From assembly GCF_900182955.1 (NCBI RefSeq), contig NZ_FXUL01000022.1, forward strand, positions 44,763 to 108,762: 64,000 nt of DNA. Direction: 5' to 3'. Under the pieces are notes generated by a model. The model was not told the DNA's origin, did not search any database, and saw only the letters and a list, made by a program, of their open reading frames with translations. The stretch comes from Noviherbaspirillum suwonense. GTDB taxonomy: Bacteria; Pseudomonadota; Gammaproteobacteria; Burkholderiales; Burkholderiaceae_D. A program made the translations under genes and the position numbers. Below, piece after piece: positions 37,083 through 48,655 of this stretch. Position 1 is the stretch's first letter. Each line of letters opens with the position of its first letter.

Positions 37083-38050
37083 AGATGAGCTACCGCGAGG
37101 CGCTGCGCATGGCATTGCGGGAAGCGCTGCAGGCCGACGCCAGGGTCTTCCTGATGGGCGAGGACGTGGGCAGCTACGGCGGCACCTATGCGGTCTCCAA
37201 GGGGCTGCTGGCCGAGTTCGGCCCGCAGCGCATCCGCGACACGCCGCTGTCGGAGCTGGGCTTCGTCGGCGCGGGCATCGGCGCCGCGCTGGGCGGCATG
37301 CGTCCGGTCGTGGAAGTGATGACGGTGAACTTCAGCCTGCTGGCGCTGGACCAGATCCTCAACAGCGCGGCCACGCTGCGCCACATGTCCGGCGGCCAGT
37401 TCCATGTGCCGGTCGTGATCAGGATGGCCACCGGCGCGGGCCGACAGGTCGCGGCCCAGCATTCGCACAGCCTGGAAGGCTGGTATGCGCATATCCCCGG
37501 CATCCGGGTGCTGGCGCCGGCCACCGTGGCCGATGCCTATGGCATGCTCGGACCGGCGATCGACGACCCCGACCCGGTGATCTTTTTCGAGCATGCCCAG
37601 CTGTACAACATGGAAGAAGACATCACGCCGCAGCGCTGCGCCATCGCCGGCGCAGCCGTGCGCCGCGCCGGCGCGGACCTGACGCTGATCACCTATGGCG
37701 GCAGCCTGCCCAAGACCCTGCGCGCGGCCGAGCTGCTGGAACAGGACGGCATCCAGGCCGAGGTGATCGACCTGCGGGTGCTGCGGCCGCTGGATGACGG
37801 GACCATCCTCGAGTCGGTGCGCAGGACGCATCGCGCGGTCGTGGTCGACGAAGGCTGGAAGACCGGCAGCCTTGCCGCGGAGGTCGTCGCGCGCATCATG
37901 GAACAGGGCTTCTACGATCTCGATGCGCCGGTGCTGCGGGTCTGCAGCGCCGAAGTGCCGGTGCCCTATGCGCGTCACATGGAAGAAGCGGCGCTGCCGC
38001 AGCCGGTGGCCATCGTCGCGGCGGCCCATCAGCTCACGGGGAAACGATGA
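37079..38050 (+). CDS. pdhB: Pyruvate dehydrogenase E1 component, beta subunit
   Basis: 323 residues: [59 protein letters not shown], and a transketolase C-terminal domain with [13 protein letters not shown] and [10 protein letters not shown]. It pairs with PdhA to form the alpha2beta2 E1. ATGA overlaps link it to pdhA and pdhC. The motifs are shared with acetoin and branched-chain oxo-acid dehydrogenases; the acsA and ACP neighbours do not settle this. Confidence 0.9.
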   Translation: MKMSYREALRMALREALQADARVFLMGEDVGSYGGTYAVSKGLLAEFGPQRIRDTPLSELGFVGAGIGAALGGMRPVVEVMTVNFSLLALDQILNSAATLRHMSGGQFHVPVVIRMATGAGRQVAAQHSHSLEGWYAHIPGIRVLAPATVADAYGMLGPAIDDPDPVIFFEHAQLYNMEEDITPQRCAIAGAAVRRAGADLTLITYGGSLPKTLRAAELLEQDGIQAEVIDLRVLRPLDDGTILESVRRTHRAVVVDEGWKTGSLAAEVVARIMEQGFYDLDAPVLRVCSAEVPVPYARHMEEAALPQPVAIVAAAHQLTGKR

Positions 38051-39240
38051 TCTCCTTTACCTTGCCGGCGCTCGGGTCGGACATGGACCAGGGCAAGCTG
38101 CTCCAGTGGCGCATCAAGCCCGGCGACCGCGTCGGGCGCGGGCAGGTGGTGGCCGTGGTGGACACCTCCAAGGCTGCGGTCGACGTGGAAAGCTGGCAGG
38201 AAGGCACCGTGTTCGAGCTGCTGGTCGCGCCGGGCGAGACGATCCCGGTGGGCGCAGTGCTGGCGACGCTGCTGGAGCCCGGCGAGACGCCCGAGACCGC
38301 GGTCCGCACGCCCGCGGCCAGGCCTGCCGCGCCGGCAGCGCCGCCCTCGCGGGCCGCACAGCCTGCGCCGGCCGCTATAGCTGCTGCAGCCGCTGCGCCT
38401 TCCGGCGGCCGCCGCCGGGTTTCGCCGGCCGCACGCAAGCTGGCCGAGGAGCATGGCATCGCGATCGACCAGTTGCCCGGCACCGGCCCGGACGGCGCGG
38501 TCACGCTGCAGGATGTGCAGCATGCGGCCGAAGCGCAGCTGAAGGCGGCCGGGGCGCCGGCGGCCGGCGCCGACCGTCATGCGGAAATGCGGCGCGCGAT
38601 AGCGGCCGCGATGAGCCGCTCCAAGCGTGAAATTCCCCACTACTACCTGAGCGAACCGATCCCGCTGCAGCATGCACAGGCCTGGCTGGCCGACGCCAAT
38701 GCAGGCCGCGACATCAGCAGCCGGCTGCTGCTGGCGGTGCTGCAGCTCAAGGCGGTGGCGCTGGCGCTTGACCGCCATCCCGACATCAACGGCTTCTACC
38801 TCGACGGCGCGCACCGTCCTTCGGCCGCCGTCCACGTCGGCGTCGCGATTTCGCTGCGCCATGGGGGCCTGATCGCGCCGGCAATCCACGATGTGCGGCA
38901 GAAGTCGCTGGACGAACTGATGCGCGACCTGAGCGACCTGGTCAGGCGGGCGCGCGCCGGCTCCCTGCGCAGTTCCGAAATGTCGGACCCGACCATCACC
39001 GTCACCAACCTCGGCGACCAGGGCGTGGACGCCGTTTCCGGCGTGATCTATCCGCCGCAGGTGGCGCTGGTGGGCTTTGGGAGGGTGCAGGAGCGCGCAT
39101 GGGCCAGCGACGGCGCGCTGCGCGCGATGCCTGCCGTCACGGCGACCCTTGCTGCCGACCACCGGGTGTCGGACGGCCACTATGGCGCCCTTTTCCTGGC
39201 CGAGGTGCGCGACTGGCTGCAGCGGCCCGAACAACTCTGA
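38047..39240 (+). CDS. pdhC: Dihydrolipoamide acetyltransferase (E2) of a 2-oxo acid dehydrogenase complex
   Basis: 397 residues in three parts. A lipoyl domain (1-78) has the lipoylated Lys42 in [12 protein letters not shown]. An Ala/Pro linker leads to a peripheral subunit-binding domain (about 118-152; [26 protein letters not shown]). The catalytic domain (about 175-397) has the acyltransferase motif ADHRVSDG near the end. It moves the acetyl group from E1 to CoA. The presence of an E3-binding domain means that a lipoamide dehydrogenase is needed, but none is encoded in this operon. Confidence 0.92.
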   Translation: MISFTLPALGSDMDQGKLLQWRIKPGDRVGRGQVVAVVDTSKAAVDVESWQEGTVFELLVAPGETIPVGAVLATLLEPGETPETAVRTPAARPAAPAAPPSRAAQPAPAAIAAAAAAPSGGRRRVSPAARKLAEEHGIAIDQLPGTGPDGAVTLQDVQHAAEAQLKAAGAPAAGADRHAEMRRAIAAAMSRSKREIPHYYLSEPIPLQHAQAWLADANAGRDISSRLLLAVLQLKAVALALDRHPDINGFYLDGAHRPSAAVHVGVAISLRHGGLIAPAIHDVRQKSLDELMRDLSDLVRRARAGSLRSSEMSDPTITVTNLGDQGVDAVSGVIYPPQVALVGFGRVQERAWASDGALRAMPAVTATLAADHRVSDGHYGALFLAEVRDWLQRPEQL

Positions 39241-39254
39241 CCTGCGAGGCAGAC

Positions 39255-39515
39255 ATGGAACGACAAGCGCTACGCACACTGGTCCTCTCGACGCTGCGCG
39301 GCATCGCCCCGGAAATCGAGGAAGACGAGCTGGCCAGCGATCGTCCGCTGCGCCAGCAGGTGGACCTGGACTCCATGGACTGGCTCAATTTCCTGATCGG
39401 GCTGCACCAGGCATTGAAGGTCGATATCCCGGAGGCGGACTACGCCCGCCTGCACACGCTGGACAAGCTGCTCGATTACCTTGCCGCGAAGCTGCAGGCC
39501 CGCGGCCCCGGTTGA
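39255..39515 (+). CDS. Acyl carrier protein-like phosphopantetheine protein
   Basis: 86 residues. The four-helix carrier fold has the attachment Ser40 in VDLDSMDWLNFLIGLHQ, close to the DSL/DSM motif of acyl carrier proteins. It lies 14 bp after the E2 stop, so it is the last gene of the acsA-pdhABC unit. Carrier proteins are not a normal part of pyruvate dehydrogenase operons. It may accept acyl groups from the local ligase or from the E2, or serve another enzyme elsewhere. It is distinct from the housekeeping AcpP, whose helix-2 context is usually GADSLD. Confidence 0.85.
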   Translation: MERQALRTLVLSTLRGIAPEIEEDELASDRPLRQQVDLDSMDWLNFLIGLHQALKVDIPEADYARLHTLDKLLDYLAAKLQARGPG

Positions 39516-39569
39516 CGCCGGGCCTGCCCTGCCTATCCACGACCGGCGCGAGATCAGGCGCCAGGCCGA

Positions 39570-39887
39570 TTACTTGCCCGGACGAAGAGGCTCGGGCATC
39601 AACGGCGACGATCCCCAGATCTGGACATCGATATTGCCCACATAGGTCCGCATCTCGGCCTGCATGGTTTGCCAGGTGCCGCTCTCGATGAACCTGGACC
39701 AGTCCGCCAGCGTCTGCCACACGCTGGTCGCCCGGATCTGCGGCGTACCCAGCACGTTCCGCTGCGCACGGAACTCCACCAGGCCGGGCTGCTCCAGCAT
39801 GGTCTTGACGGTTTTCTTCACCCAGTCGCCATAGGCTTTCATGTCGGCATTGGGCAGCAGGTCGTAGCTGAAATGGGTTTCGATCAT
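39570..39887 (-). CDS. Antibiotic-biosynthesis-monooxygenase-like (dimeric ferredoxin-fold) protein
   Basis: 105 residues: METHFSYD-type start (MIETHFSYDLLP), EQPGLVEFRAQRN, SVWQTLADWSRFIES, and a short tail. This is the alpha/beta-barrel dimer fold of ABM/Dabb proteins, which includes small monooxygenases, heme-degrading enzymes and stress proteins of unknown role. I took ATG 39887 because GGAGG stands just ahead; the in-frame ATG at 39899 would place that Shine-Dalgarno within the gene. It lies 120 bp after the FAD oxidoreductase on the same strand. Confidence 0.7.
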   Translation of the reverse strand: MIETHFSYDLLPNADMKAYGDWVKKTVKTMLEQPGLVEFRAQRNVLGTPQIRATSVWQTLADWSRFIESGTWQTMQAEMRTYVGNIDVQIWGSSPLMPEPLRPGK

Positions 39888-40007
39888 TTTTTCCTCCATT
39901 TAGAAAAAAGTTGAAGCGTGCAGACGGCAATACGCGCCCCGCCGCCTGCGGCCATGCCCTGCCGACATGCCGGGATCGCGTCGACGCCGGGACGCGGACG
40001 ATCCGCC

Positions 40008-41558
40008 TCATGCCTGCAGCAGCCGCGGCCACAGCGTCGGCTCCACCGCCGCCGCGGCATACAGCCCCGATGCAAACGAACCTGGCAGCCCGGGACCGAA
40101 AACATCCTGGCCCGCGAGCGCAAGGCCGGGCACCGGCGTGCGCACCCTGAGCACCGGCCCGGTCATGCGCTCCGCGCTCAGTTCCGTGCCATAAATCGAC
40201 CCGGCAGGAGTGCGCGCGTAGTGTTGCTGCGTGACAGGCGTGGCCAGTTCATGGAAGCGCACCATGCCCGCAAGCGACGGAAAATGCCGCCCGAACTGCG
40301 CCAGCATCCGGGCCGCACACTTTTCCTTCAGCGCCAGATAGGAAGCCTGGCGCGGCGCCTGCGCATCGCCCAGCCATTGCGCAAACGAGCCGCTGTCGAC
40401 CATCGCCAGCACCTCGGCAGTGGGCAAGCCCCGGTAGGCCGGGTCTTTCAGCGACTGGAAGGACACGAACAGTCCGGGCGCGTCCCCGTCCCCGGGGTAT
40501 GTCCAGATCCGCTCTATCTCCGTGCTTTCATGTATCCATACATTGGCCGAGCTGGCGCCGGCAGCGGCGATATCGCCGTCGAAGCCAATGCTGAGCAGCA
40601 GGAAGGACAAGCCGGGCTGCATCGCCTGCACCTGCTGCTGCCATTCATGGGCGACGGCGGGGTCGAGCGCACGGACGATGTTGGCTGCACCCATTGCCCC
40701 GATCACATGGCGGGCGCGTTCTTCCCTGTCCTCGCCGCCGGCGCTGTAGACGACGCCGGCCGCCCTGCCGCGTTCGACGACGATGCGGCGCACATCCGCG
40801 CCCAATCGCAGTTCGCCGCCAGCCGCGGACACCAGCGGCGCCAGCACCTCGGCGAAACGTGCCGGACCGCCGACCGGATAATATGCGCCTTCGTTATATG
40901 CGCCCGTGACAATCGCATGTTCGATGAAGGGCGCGCGGGACGGCGGCGCGCCATGGTCGGGCCAGCGCGTGCCCAGCACGGCCCGGAGCTTGTCATTGGA
41001 GATTCTCGCAAGCTCGTCTGCCAGCGTGTGCCGGGCCCAGCGATTCAGGTCGGCTCCTCGCAGCATGTGCAGCGCGAATGTCGCCCACAGCGGCGCGCTG
41101 TGCAAGGCCAGCAGCGCGTAGGCCTGTTCACGCGCGGCGTGGCAGGCATCGAACCAGCGGTCGATGTCTGCGGCATCGTGCGGGAAGCGTTCCAGCAGCG
41201 CGCTGCGGTAGGCGGCTTCAGGATGTTCGATGCCAAACTCGAACCCGGGAAGCCGCACGATATCGTAGGGATTGGCGAGCGGGGCAAACTGGATTTGCCC
41301 GTCGGACAGCCAGTCGAGCAGGCGGCCGAATTGCCCGATCACGCGGCCGAAACGCCCGCCTGCACGGTACGATGGCCCGACGCCGGCAAGGTAATGCACG
41401 CCCGTTGCAAAGGTCCAGTCGCCCCGCCGGTAGGTTTGCGTCTGCCCGCCCGGCGTCATGTGCTGCTCGAGAAGCAGCACACGCTTTCCGGCCCTGGAAA
41501 GCGCCGCGCCAGCGGCAAGGCCGCTGATCCCCGAGCCGATCACGATTGCATCCCACAT
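40008..41558 (-). CDS. FAD-dependent oxidoreductase of the phytoene desaturase/carotene isomerase group
   Basis: 516 residues from ATG 41558. The dinucleotide-binding motif is DAIVIGSGISGLAAGAAL, followed by GKRVLLLEQHMTPGGQTQTY, typical of phytoene desaturase and retinol saturase/CrtISO-like enzymes. The C-terminal FAD motif is GLALAGQDVFGPGLPGSFASG. CAGGTGA precedes the start. No other carotenoid gene is nearby, so the substrate is unclear; a polyprenoid or fatty acyl substrate is possible. Confidence 0.85.
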   Translation of the reverse strand: MWDAIVIGSGISGLAAGAALSRAGKRVLLLEQHMTPGGQTQTYRRGDWTFATGVHYLAGVGPSYRAGGRFGRVIGQFGRLLDWLSDGQIQFAPLANPYDIVRLPGFEFGIEHPEAAYRSALLERFPHDAADIDRWFDACHAAREQAYALLALHSAPLWATFALHMLRGADLNRWARHTLADELARISNDKLRAVLGTRWPDHGAPPSRAPFIEHAIVTGAYNEGAYYPVGGPARFAEVLAPLVSAAGGELRLGADVRRIVVERGRAAGVVYSAGGEDREERARHVIGAMGAANIVRALDPAVAHEWQQQVQAMQPGLSFLLLSIGFDGDIAAAGASSANVWIHESTEIERIWTYPGDGDAPGLFVSFQSLKDPAYRGLPTAEVLAMVDSGSFAQWLGDAQAPRQASYLALKEKCAARMLAQFGRHFPSLAGMVRFHELATPVTQQHYARTPAGSIYGTELSAERMTGPVLRVRTPVPGLALAGQDVFGPGLPGSFASGLYAAAAVEPTLWPRLLQA

Positions 41559-41929
41559 GGCATCACCTGGCGGCCTGTACGCCGCGTTTTCCCCACGCGC
41601 GTTCAACCAATATAGGAAGCGGACATGGCGCGGCCTTGCGCCAGATCAGCCGGCATCCACCGGGCGCGGCCGCGCGACCGGGACAGTCGGCGATGAATGC
41701 GCTCGTCCGATGCCAGCCGGCACCCTGCGGCCCGATCCCGCTTGGTTGAGATTGCGCAAGCGACGCCCGCGCACAGCCGCTAGCCTGACGGCATAGCACA
41801 GATGCGCATCGGCCCTCGCGCCGATTTCCATAAACCTTGCGATGCTCGCGTGTTGCCGGGCCGGCTGCCGGGCGACACGCGGTTCCTGCTGTGCGTGCCG
41901 CCGCAGCGATCCGGCATGGTCTTGCTGCC
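41559..41929. other. Divergent spacer with a weak FNR/CRP-like dyad
   Basis: 371 bp between the divergent FAD oxidoreductase and DHH genes, without a credible gene. TTGAGATTGCGCAA (41746-41759) resembles an FNR-family site and has the same half-sites as 27203-27216. The hexamer TAGCCT at 41781-41786 is a poor -10 candidate. Nothing else was seen. Confidence 0.35.
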
Positions 41930-42901
41930 ATGACGCACTACGACGTATTCAACGGCGACGCCGACGGTCTATGCGCGCTGCACCAGCTGCGCCTTGCCGA
42001 GCCGGCGAAGTCGGTGCTGGTCACCGGCGTCAAGAGCGATATCGCCCTGCTGCAACGGGTGAGCGCCGCCGCGGGCGACCGGGTGACCGTGCTCGACATT
42101 TCTGTCGATGCGAACCGTGAACCGCTGCTCGCCATGCTCGCGCGCGGCGCAGCCGTTTTCTATGCCGACCATCACAGCCACGCCGGCATACCGGCCCATC
42201 CGCTGCTGGAGGCGCATATCGACAACAGCCCCGGCCTGTGCACCGGCATGATCGTGGACCGGTATCTGCAAGGGCGCTTCCGGCCATGGGCTGTCGTGGC
42301 CGCCTTCGGCGACAACCTCGATGCGCAAGCCCGTCTGCTGGCCGGATCGCTGTCGTTCGATGCGGCGCAGACGGCGGCGCTGCGCCAGCTCGGCATATGC
42401 CTGAACTACAACGCCTACGGCGACGCCGTCTCCGACCTGCATGCCGATCCGGCGCTGCTGTACGCATGCCTGCACCGGTATGCCGATCCGTTTGGCTTCA
42501 TCCGCAACGAGCCCTTCTACGAACGTCTGCGCACCGCGCGCGACAGCGACCTGGACTGCGCAATCCGCCTGGCGCGGCCTCTTTCCTCCGCGTCCGGCCG
42601 CATGCTGGTGCTGCCGGATGCGGCCTGGAGCCGCCGGGTGCGGGGTATCTACGCCAACCAGCTTGCGCAGGCATCGCCCGGCGCCGCGCATGCGCTTCTC
42701 GTGACGAACGGCACCGACGGCTACGCCGTCAGCGTGCGTGCGCCGTTGCAGGGAAGCCGTGCGTTGCAGGGCGCCGACCGCTTGTGCCGCCGGTTTGGCG
42801 GCGGCGGTCGCCCGGCCGGGGCAAGCATCGCGCGACTGCCCGCCTGGGCCTTGCGCGAATTCATCCGCGCATTCGAAGATGCGTTCAAGGGTGCAGCATG
42901 A
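41930..42901 (+). CDS. DHH-family phosphoesterase
   Basis: 323 residues from ATG 41930. The N-terminal DHH domain shows the metal-binding FNGDADGLCALHQ, VLDISVD and the family-naming DHH in YADHHSHAG. A DHHA1-type C-terminal domain ends in FGGGGRPAGASIARLP. In that loop the substrate-binding His of the usual GGGH motif is Arg. Family members cleave nano-RNA, pAp or cyclic dinucleotide products. The altered loop may shift substrate choice. It is followed by a kinase-like gene after a tandem repeat. Confidence 0.85.
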   Translation: MTHYDVFNGDADGLCALHQLRLAEPAKSVLVTGVKSDIALLQRVSAAAGDRVTVLDISVDANREPLLAMLARGAAVFYADHHSHAGIPAHPLLEAHIDNSPGLCTGMIVDRYLQGRFRPWAVVAAFGDNLDAQARLLAGSLSFDAAQTAALRQLGICLNYNAYGDAVSDLHADPALLYACLHRYADPFGFIRNEPFYERLRTARDSDLDCAIRLARPLSSASGRMLVLPDAAWSRRVRGIYANQLAQASPGAAHALLVTNGTDGYAVSVRAPLQGSRALQGADRLCRRFGGGGRPAGASIARLPAWALREFIRAFEDAFKGAA

Positions 42902-42948
42902 AAAGCGGCATCGGGCCAGCCTTCCGGTGCCGGCCCGCCGCCTGAACA

Positions 42949-42980
42949 ACTGAAGGACTGAAGGACTGAAGGACTGAATG
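42949..42980 (+). repeat. Octanucleotide tandem repeat (ACTGAAGG, 3 perfect copies plus 1 imperfect)
   Basis: ACTGAAGG is repeated at 42949-42956, 42957-42964 and 42965-42972, then ACTGAATG at 42973-42980. It sits in the short gap between the DHH stop and the next gene, 26 bp before its GTG start. Slippage here would change spacing without breaking a reading frame. Confidence 0.9.
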
Positions 42981-43006
42981 TTTCGTCATTGCAGGGGTGT
43001 ATCGCC

Positions 43007-44065
43007 GTGTCAGCCACCTTTCCCGAGATCGCGCTGGAAGCCAAGGTCGCCTTCCTGCGCCAGCCCATGAGTTTCCCCGACAGGCCGTATCGGGTCGAGG
43101 CAATCGAAACGCATATGTCATGGGTCTTCCTGACCGAACGCTATGCGTACAAGCTGAAAAAGCCTGTCCGCCTGCAAGCGCTCGACTTCCGCCGCCTCGA
43201 GGCGCGGCATTTCTATTGCGACGAGGAAGTCCGGCTGAACCGGCGGCTCGCGGACCAGGTCTATCTGGGTGTCGTCGCGCTTTCGATGAATGCGCTGGGA
43301 CACCTGCGACTCTGCGAGGACGGCCGCGGCGAGGGCGAGACCATCGTCGACTGGCTGGTGATGATGCGCAGGCTCCCCGCCGCGGACATGCTCGATTATG
43401 CGATCAGGAACGGGGCGGTGCGCGACGACGATATCCGCCGGGTAGCGGCAAGGCTTGCGGACTTCTATCGTCGCTGCGCGCCGCTTGCCATCGACGCGGC
43501 AACCTATCGCGCGGGCTTTGTCCAGGGCATTGCCGGCAACGAGCAGACCCTGACCCGCCCCGCCTATCGGCTGCCGGCCGCGCCTGTCCGCCAGCTCTGT
43601 TCAATGCAGCGGGCCTTCGTGGAACACAAGCCTGAATGGCTGGACGCGCGGGTACGCGCCGGCAAAGTCGTGGAAGGCCACGGCGACTTGCGGCCCGAAC
43701 ATGTCTGCCTGCGCCCAGATGTCGCCGTCATCGATTGCCTGGAATTTTCAAGCGCGCTGCGCACGGTCGACCCGATGGACGAAGTGGGCTATCTCGCGCT
43801 GGAATGCGAACGGCTGGGCTCGGTCCGGTCGGGCGAACTGCTGCTCCTGGCCTATCGGAAGGCCTCCGGGGACAGGCCAAGCAGGCCGCTGGTCTGCTTC
43901 TACCAGGGCTACCGCGCGGTGCTGCGCGCGGCCATTGCGATCCGGCACCTGGACGAGGAACGGTTCCGTCATTCGGAGGAGTGGCATCGGCGCGCGCTCG
44001 CCTATCTTCAACTGGCGACGAAATATCAGAACGCGCTCAATGCCGTCACCGAACCGCCGGTGTGA
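43007..44065 (+). CDS. COG2187 aminoglycoside-phosphotransferase-like protein
   Basis: 352 residues. Start GTG 43007 ([20 protein letters not shown]) is chosen because AGGGG lies about 9 nt ahead; a TTG at 42989 is the other option. The kinase-like fold shows [20 protein letters not shown], the catalytic-loop equivalent [10 protein letters not shown], and a metal Asp in [19 protein letters not shown]. The family (COG2187) resembles aminoglycoside phosphotransferases but its substrate is unknown. A second member, fused to a P-loop kinase, is encoded at 46919. The last 40 bp overlap the convergent prs gene. Confidence 0.83.
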   Translation: MSATFPEIALEAKVAFLRQPMSFPDRPYRVEAIETHMSWVFLTERYAYKLKKPVRLQALDFRRLEARHFYCDEEVRLNRRLADQVYLGVVALSMNALGHLRLCEDGRGEGETIVDWLVMMRRLPAADMLDYAIRNGAVRDDDIRRVAARLADFYRRCAPLAIDAATYRAGFVQGIAGNEQTLTRPAYRLPAAPVRQLCSMQRAFVEHKPEWLDARVRAGKVVEGHGDLRPEHVCLRPDVAVIDCLEFSSALRTVDPMDEVGYLALECERLGSVRSGELLLLAYRKASGDRPSRPLVCFYQGYRAVLRAAIAIRHLDEERFRHSEEWHRRALAYLQLATKYQNALNAVTEPPV

Positions 44066-45036
44066 ACCCGAAGGATTGCCTGCGCCAGCAATTCCGTGCA
44101 GCTGATGACGGTAACCCTGGTGTGCGACGCCTTCCCGGCCAATCGAAAAGCGGGGACGGTGTCGGTGACGACGATACCCTGCAACGCCTCGTTTTCAATG
44201 ATCGCCGGCGCGCCGTCCATGAACAGGCCATGGGTCGCGGCAGCGAACACCCGCGACGCGCCCAGCCTGCGGCAGGCGTCCGCCGTCCGCGCCAGCGTCG
44301 TGCCGCTGCTGATCAGGTCGTCGATGATGATCGCATCCCTGCCGCCGACGTCGCCTACCAGCAAGTCGCCGCTGACGACGCCTTCGCTGCGGTGCTTCTC
44401 CGCAAAGGCCGAGCCGACCGGGGCGCCGATGGCCTCGCCGAGGTGCCGCCTGAACTGCTCGGCGCGCTTGATGCCGCCCGCATCCGGCGACACCACGACC
44501 ACGCTGCGGCCTTGCACCAGCGGGGCGAAGTGCGCGACGAACAGGCCGATCGCATCCAAGTGCTCGGTGCGGCAGCGAAATGCATTCTGGAAGGCGGCCA
44601 GGTTATGCACATCGATAGTCATCACGGCATCGGTCCCGACCGCCTCGAACATCGCGGCCACGTAGCGCGTGATGACCGGGTCGCGCGGCTTGCTTTTCCT
44701 GTCCTTGCGGGCATAGGCAAGGTAGGGAACAACGGCCGTCACGCTGGCCGCGGCGGCATCCTTCAATGCGCCGATGAAGAACAGCAGCCGGCATAACTTG
44801 TCATTGCCGCTTTGCAGCGCATCGCCATACAGCGAATGCAGCACGAACACATGCCGCCCGCGCACGCTCGCCAGCGGCCGCATCTTGTGCTCGCCGTCCT
44901 CGAATTCGCGTTCTTCATGCGCGCTCAGCGCGATGCCCATGTGCCGGGCCACCCGCCCGGCAAATTCCGCGCTGGCCTCCGGCGCGAACAGCATCAGGCC
45001 CTGGTCCGGCGTGGAAAAAGGCGCGGGGTCTGTCAT
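44026..45036 (-). CDS. prs: Ribose-phosphate pyrophosphokinase
   Basis: 336 residues. Class I PRPP synthetase motifs: [39 protein letters not shown] (ATP loop), [20 protein letters not shown] and the PRPP loop [12 protein letters not shown]. It makes PRPP from ribose-5-phosphate and ATP. The N-terminus and C-terminus differ from housekeeping Prs proteins, so it is probably a second copy. Its product is the co-substrate of PncB, encoded 3.6 kb away. GGAGG precedes ATG 45036. It is divergent from groEL. Confidence 0.9.
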   Translation of the reverse strand: MTDPAPFSTPDQGLMLFAPEASAEFAGRVARHMGIALSAHEEREFEDGEHKMRPLASVRGRHVFVLHSLYGDALQSGNDKLCRLLFFIGALKDAAAASVTAVVPYLAYARKDRKSKPRDPVITRYVAAMFEAVGTDAVMTIDVHNLAAFQNAFRCRTEHLDAIGLFVAHFAPLVQGRSVVVVSPDAGGIKRAEQFRRHLGEAIGAPVGSAFAEKHRSEGVVSGDLLVGDVGGRDAIIIDDLISSGTTLARTADACRRLGASRVFAAATHGLFMDGAPAIIENEALQGIVVTDTVPAFRLAGKASHTRVTVISCTELLAQAILRVHTGGSVTALSAF

Positions 45037-45147
45037 GAAAGCCTCCGTCTATCGTTCCGCATGCCCGCCCGGCCCGCTCGACCGGCCGATGCGGCCCAAT
45101 CATGAAGGCATACCGCACGCAGCGCGTCAAGTCCCGCCCCGGTCGGC

Positions 45148-46873
<1,726 letters not shown>

Positions 46874-46918
46874 CCCGCAGCCGCCAGGCCGGGTCAGGCA
46901 GCAGGCAGCAGGCAATCG

Positions 46919-48625
46919 ATGACTGACAGCACCGCGCCGCTCGCCGCGCAGACCGCGCTGGTCACCGCGCTCGCAAGGATGCTGGGCGCCGGCGGCCAGC
47001 CGGCCCAGTGCTTCGACACGCATATCTCGTGGGTGCTGGTCGCCGGCGGCTATGCATACAAGATCAAGAAGGCGGTGAAGCTGGATTTCCTGGACTGCTC
47101 GACGCTGGCTGCACGCCGCCGTCTCTGCGAGGAGGAACTGCGCCTGAACCGCCGGCTTTCGCCCACGCTGTATGTCGATGTGGTCGCGGTGACGGGCGAT
47201 GCCGCGCAGCCGCGCCTCGGCGATGACGGCAAGGGCGAGGCCATCGAGTATGCGGTGCGCATGCATGCCTTTGCGCAAACGGCGTTGTGGAGCCGCCGCC
47301 TGGACGAGGGCAGTCTGTCGGTCCAGGAGGTGGACGCCCTCGCGGACCTCCTCGGGCGCTTTCACCAGCAGGCCGCCGCCGCATCCGCCGGGACTGCCTG
47401 GGGCCGGCCGGAAAGCCTGGCGGCCACCGCCGCAGCCACGTTCGACGCGATCGCACGCCTGGCGCCGGACCAGGCCAGCCAGGCGACGCTGGCCCGGCTG
47501 CGCGCATGGGATGCGGCCGAGCACAGGCGGCTGGCCCCAGAGTTCGCGGCACGCAAGGACGCGGGCATGGTGCGCGAATGCCACGGCGACCTCCACCTCG
47601 GCAACATCGTCACCACCGAGGGCGGCGTCGGGGTATTCGACTGCATCGAGTTCAGCGAGCCGCTGCGCTGGATCGACGTGATCAATGACCTCGCGTTCGC
47701 ATACATGGACCTGGCATGCCGCCAGCGCCGAGACCTGGCGACGCGCCTGCTCAACGGCTACCTGGCGCAGACCGGCGACTATGCGGGGCTGGTCCTGCTG
47801 GCGTATTACAGCATGCACCGCGCACTGGTGCGCTGCCTGGTCATGCTGCTGCGCGCCGCGCAGGCTGTGTCGAAAGTAGCCCGCGATGCGGCGAGGCGCG
47901 AGGCGCTGGCGTACCTGGCGCATGCGGCGCGGCTTACCGGGGCACCCAAGCCCGCGGTCCTGATCACGCACGGCTGCTCGGGCAGCGGCAAGACCACGTT
48001 TTCGCGGGAAGCGGCGGCGCTGCTGGGCGCGGCGCACTTGCGCTCCGACATCGAACGCAAGCGGCTGCACGGCCTGCAGCCGCTGGACCGCAGCGGCGCG
48101 GCGCACGCATCGCCGCTGTACGATGCCGACGCCACGCGGCGCACCTATGAACGCCTGCTGGCGCTGACGCGTGCGGTGGCGGCGGCCGGCATGGTCGCGC
48201 TGGTGGACGCCGCCTTTCTGGACGCTGCCCAGCGACGGCCCTTCGCCCGCTACGCGGCCCGCGCCAAGCTGCCCTTTCGCATCTTCGACCTGCGAGCAAG
48301 CCCGGCCGTGATGATGCAGCGTCTGGCACTGCGCGCCAATGCGGGCGCCGATGCGTCCGACGCCGACGCCGCGGTGCTGGCCCGGCAGCTCGCCCATGCC
48401 CGGCCGCTGTCGGATGCGGAAATGGCGCATGCCATCGCGGTCGACGCCGATCGCCTGTCGCCGGGCGACGTGGCCGGCCTGTGCATGGCGTTGGCGCACG
48501 CACTGGGCATCGACTGCCAGCCGTCGCCGGATACGCAAAACGGGCACAAGGCGCAGGAAGCGCATGGCGACGGCTTTGCCGGACAAATTGACGCATCTCA
48601 AGGCCATGCCCGGGGGTCGTCCTAA
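46919..48625 (+). CDS. COG2187 kinase-like domain fused to COG0645 P-loop kinase
   Basis: 568 residues in two parts. Residues ~20-340 are a COG2187 aminoglycoside-phosphotransferase-like domain: THISWVLVAGGYAYKIKKAV, ECHGDLHLGNIV, FDCIEFSEPLRWIDVIND. Residues ~345-530 are a P-loop kinase with Walker A THGCSGSGKTTFSRE and a later ALVDAAFLD. The combination is a known two-domain architecture of unknown substrate. The gene lies 45 bp after groEL and 30 bp before pncB. It shares its N-terminal domain type with the protein at 43007. Confidence 0.85.
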   Translation: MTDSTAPLAAQTALVTALARMLGAGGQPAQCFDTHISWVLVAGGYAYKIKKAVKLDFLDCSTLAARRRLCEEELRLNRRLSPTLYVDVVAVTGDAAQPRLGDDGKGEAIEYAVRMHAFAQTALWSRRLDEGSLSVQEVDALADLLGRFHQQAAAASAGTAWGRPESLAATAAATFDAIARLAPDQASQATLARLRAWDAAEHRRLAPEFAARKDAGMVRECHGDLHLGNIVTTEGGVGVFDCIEFSEPLRWIDVINDLAFAYMDLACRQRRDLATRLLNGYLAQTGDYAGLVLLAYYSMHRALVRCLVMLLRAAQAVSKVARDAARREALAYLAHAARLTGAPKPAVLITHGCSGSGKTTFSREAAALLGAAHLRSDIERKRLHGLQPLDRSGAAHASPLYDADATRRTYERLLALTRAVAAAGMVALVDAAFLDAAQRRPFARYAARAKLPFRIFDLRASPAVMMQRLALRANAGADASDADAAVLARQLAHARPLSDAEMAHAIAVDADRLSPGDVAGLCMALAHALGIDCQPSPDTQNGHKAQEAHGDGFAGQIDASQGHARGSS

Positions 48626-48655
48626 CCTGACCGGGAATGAAGCCCTGGAGGCCTG

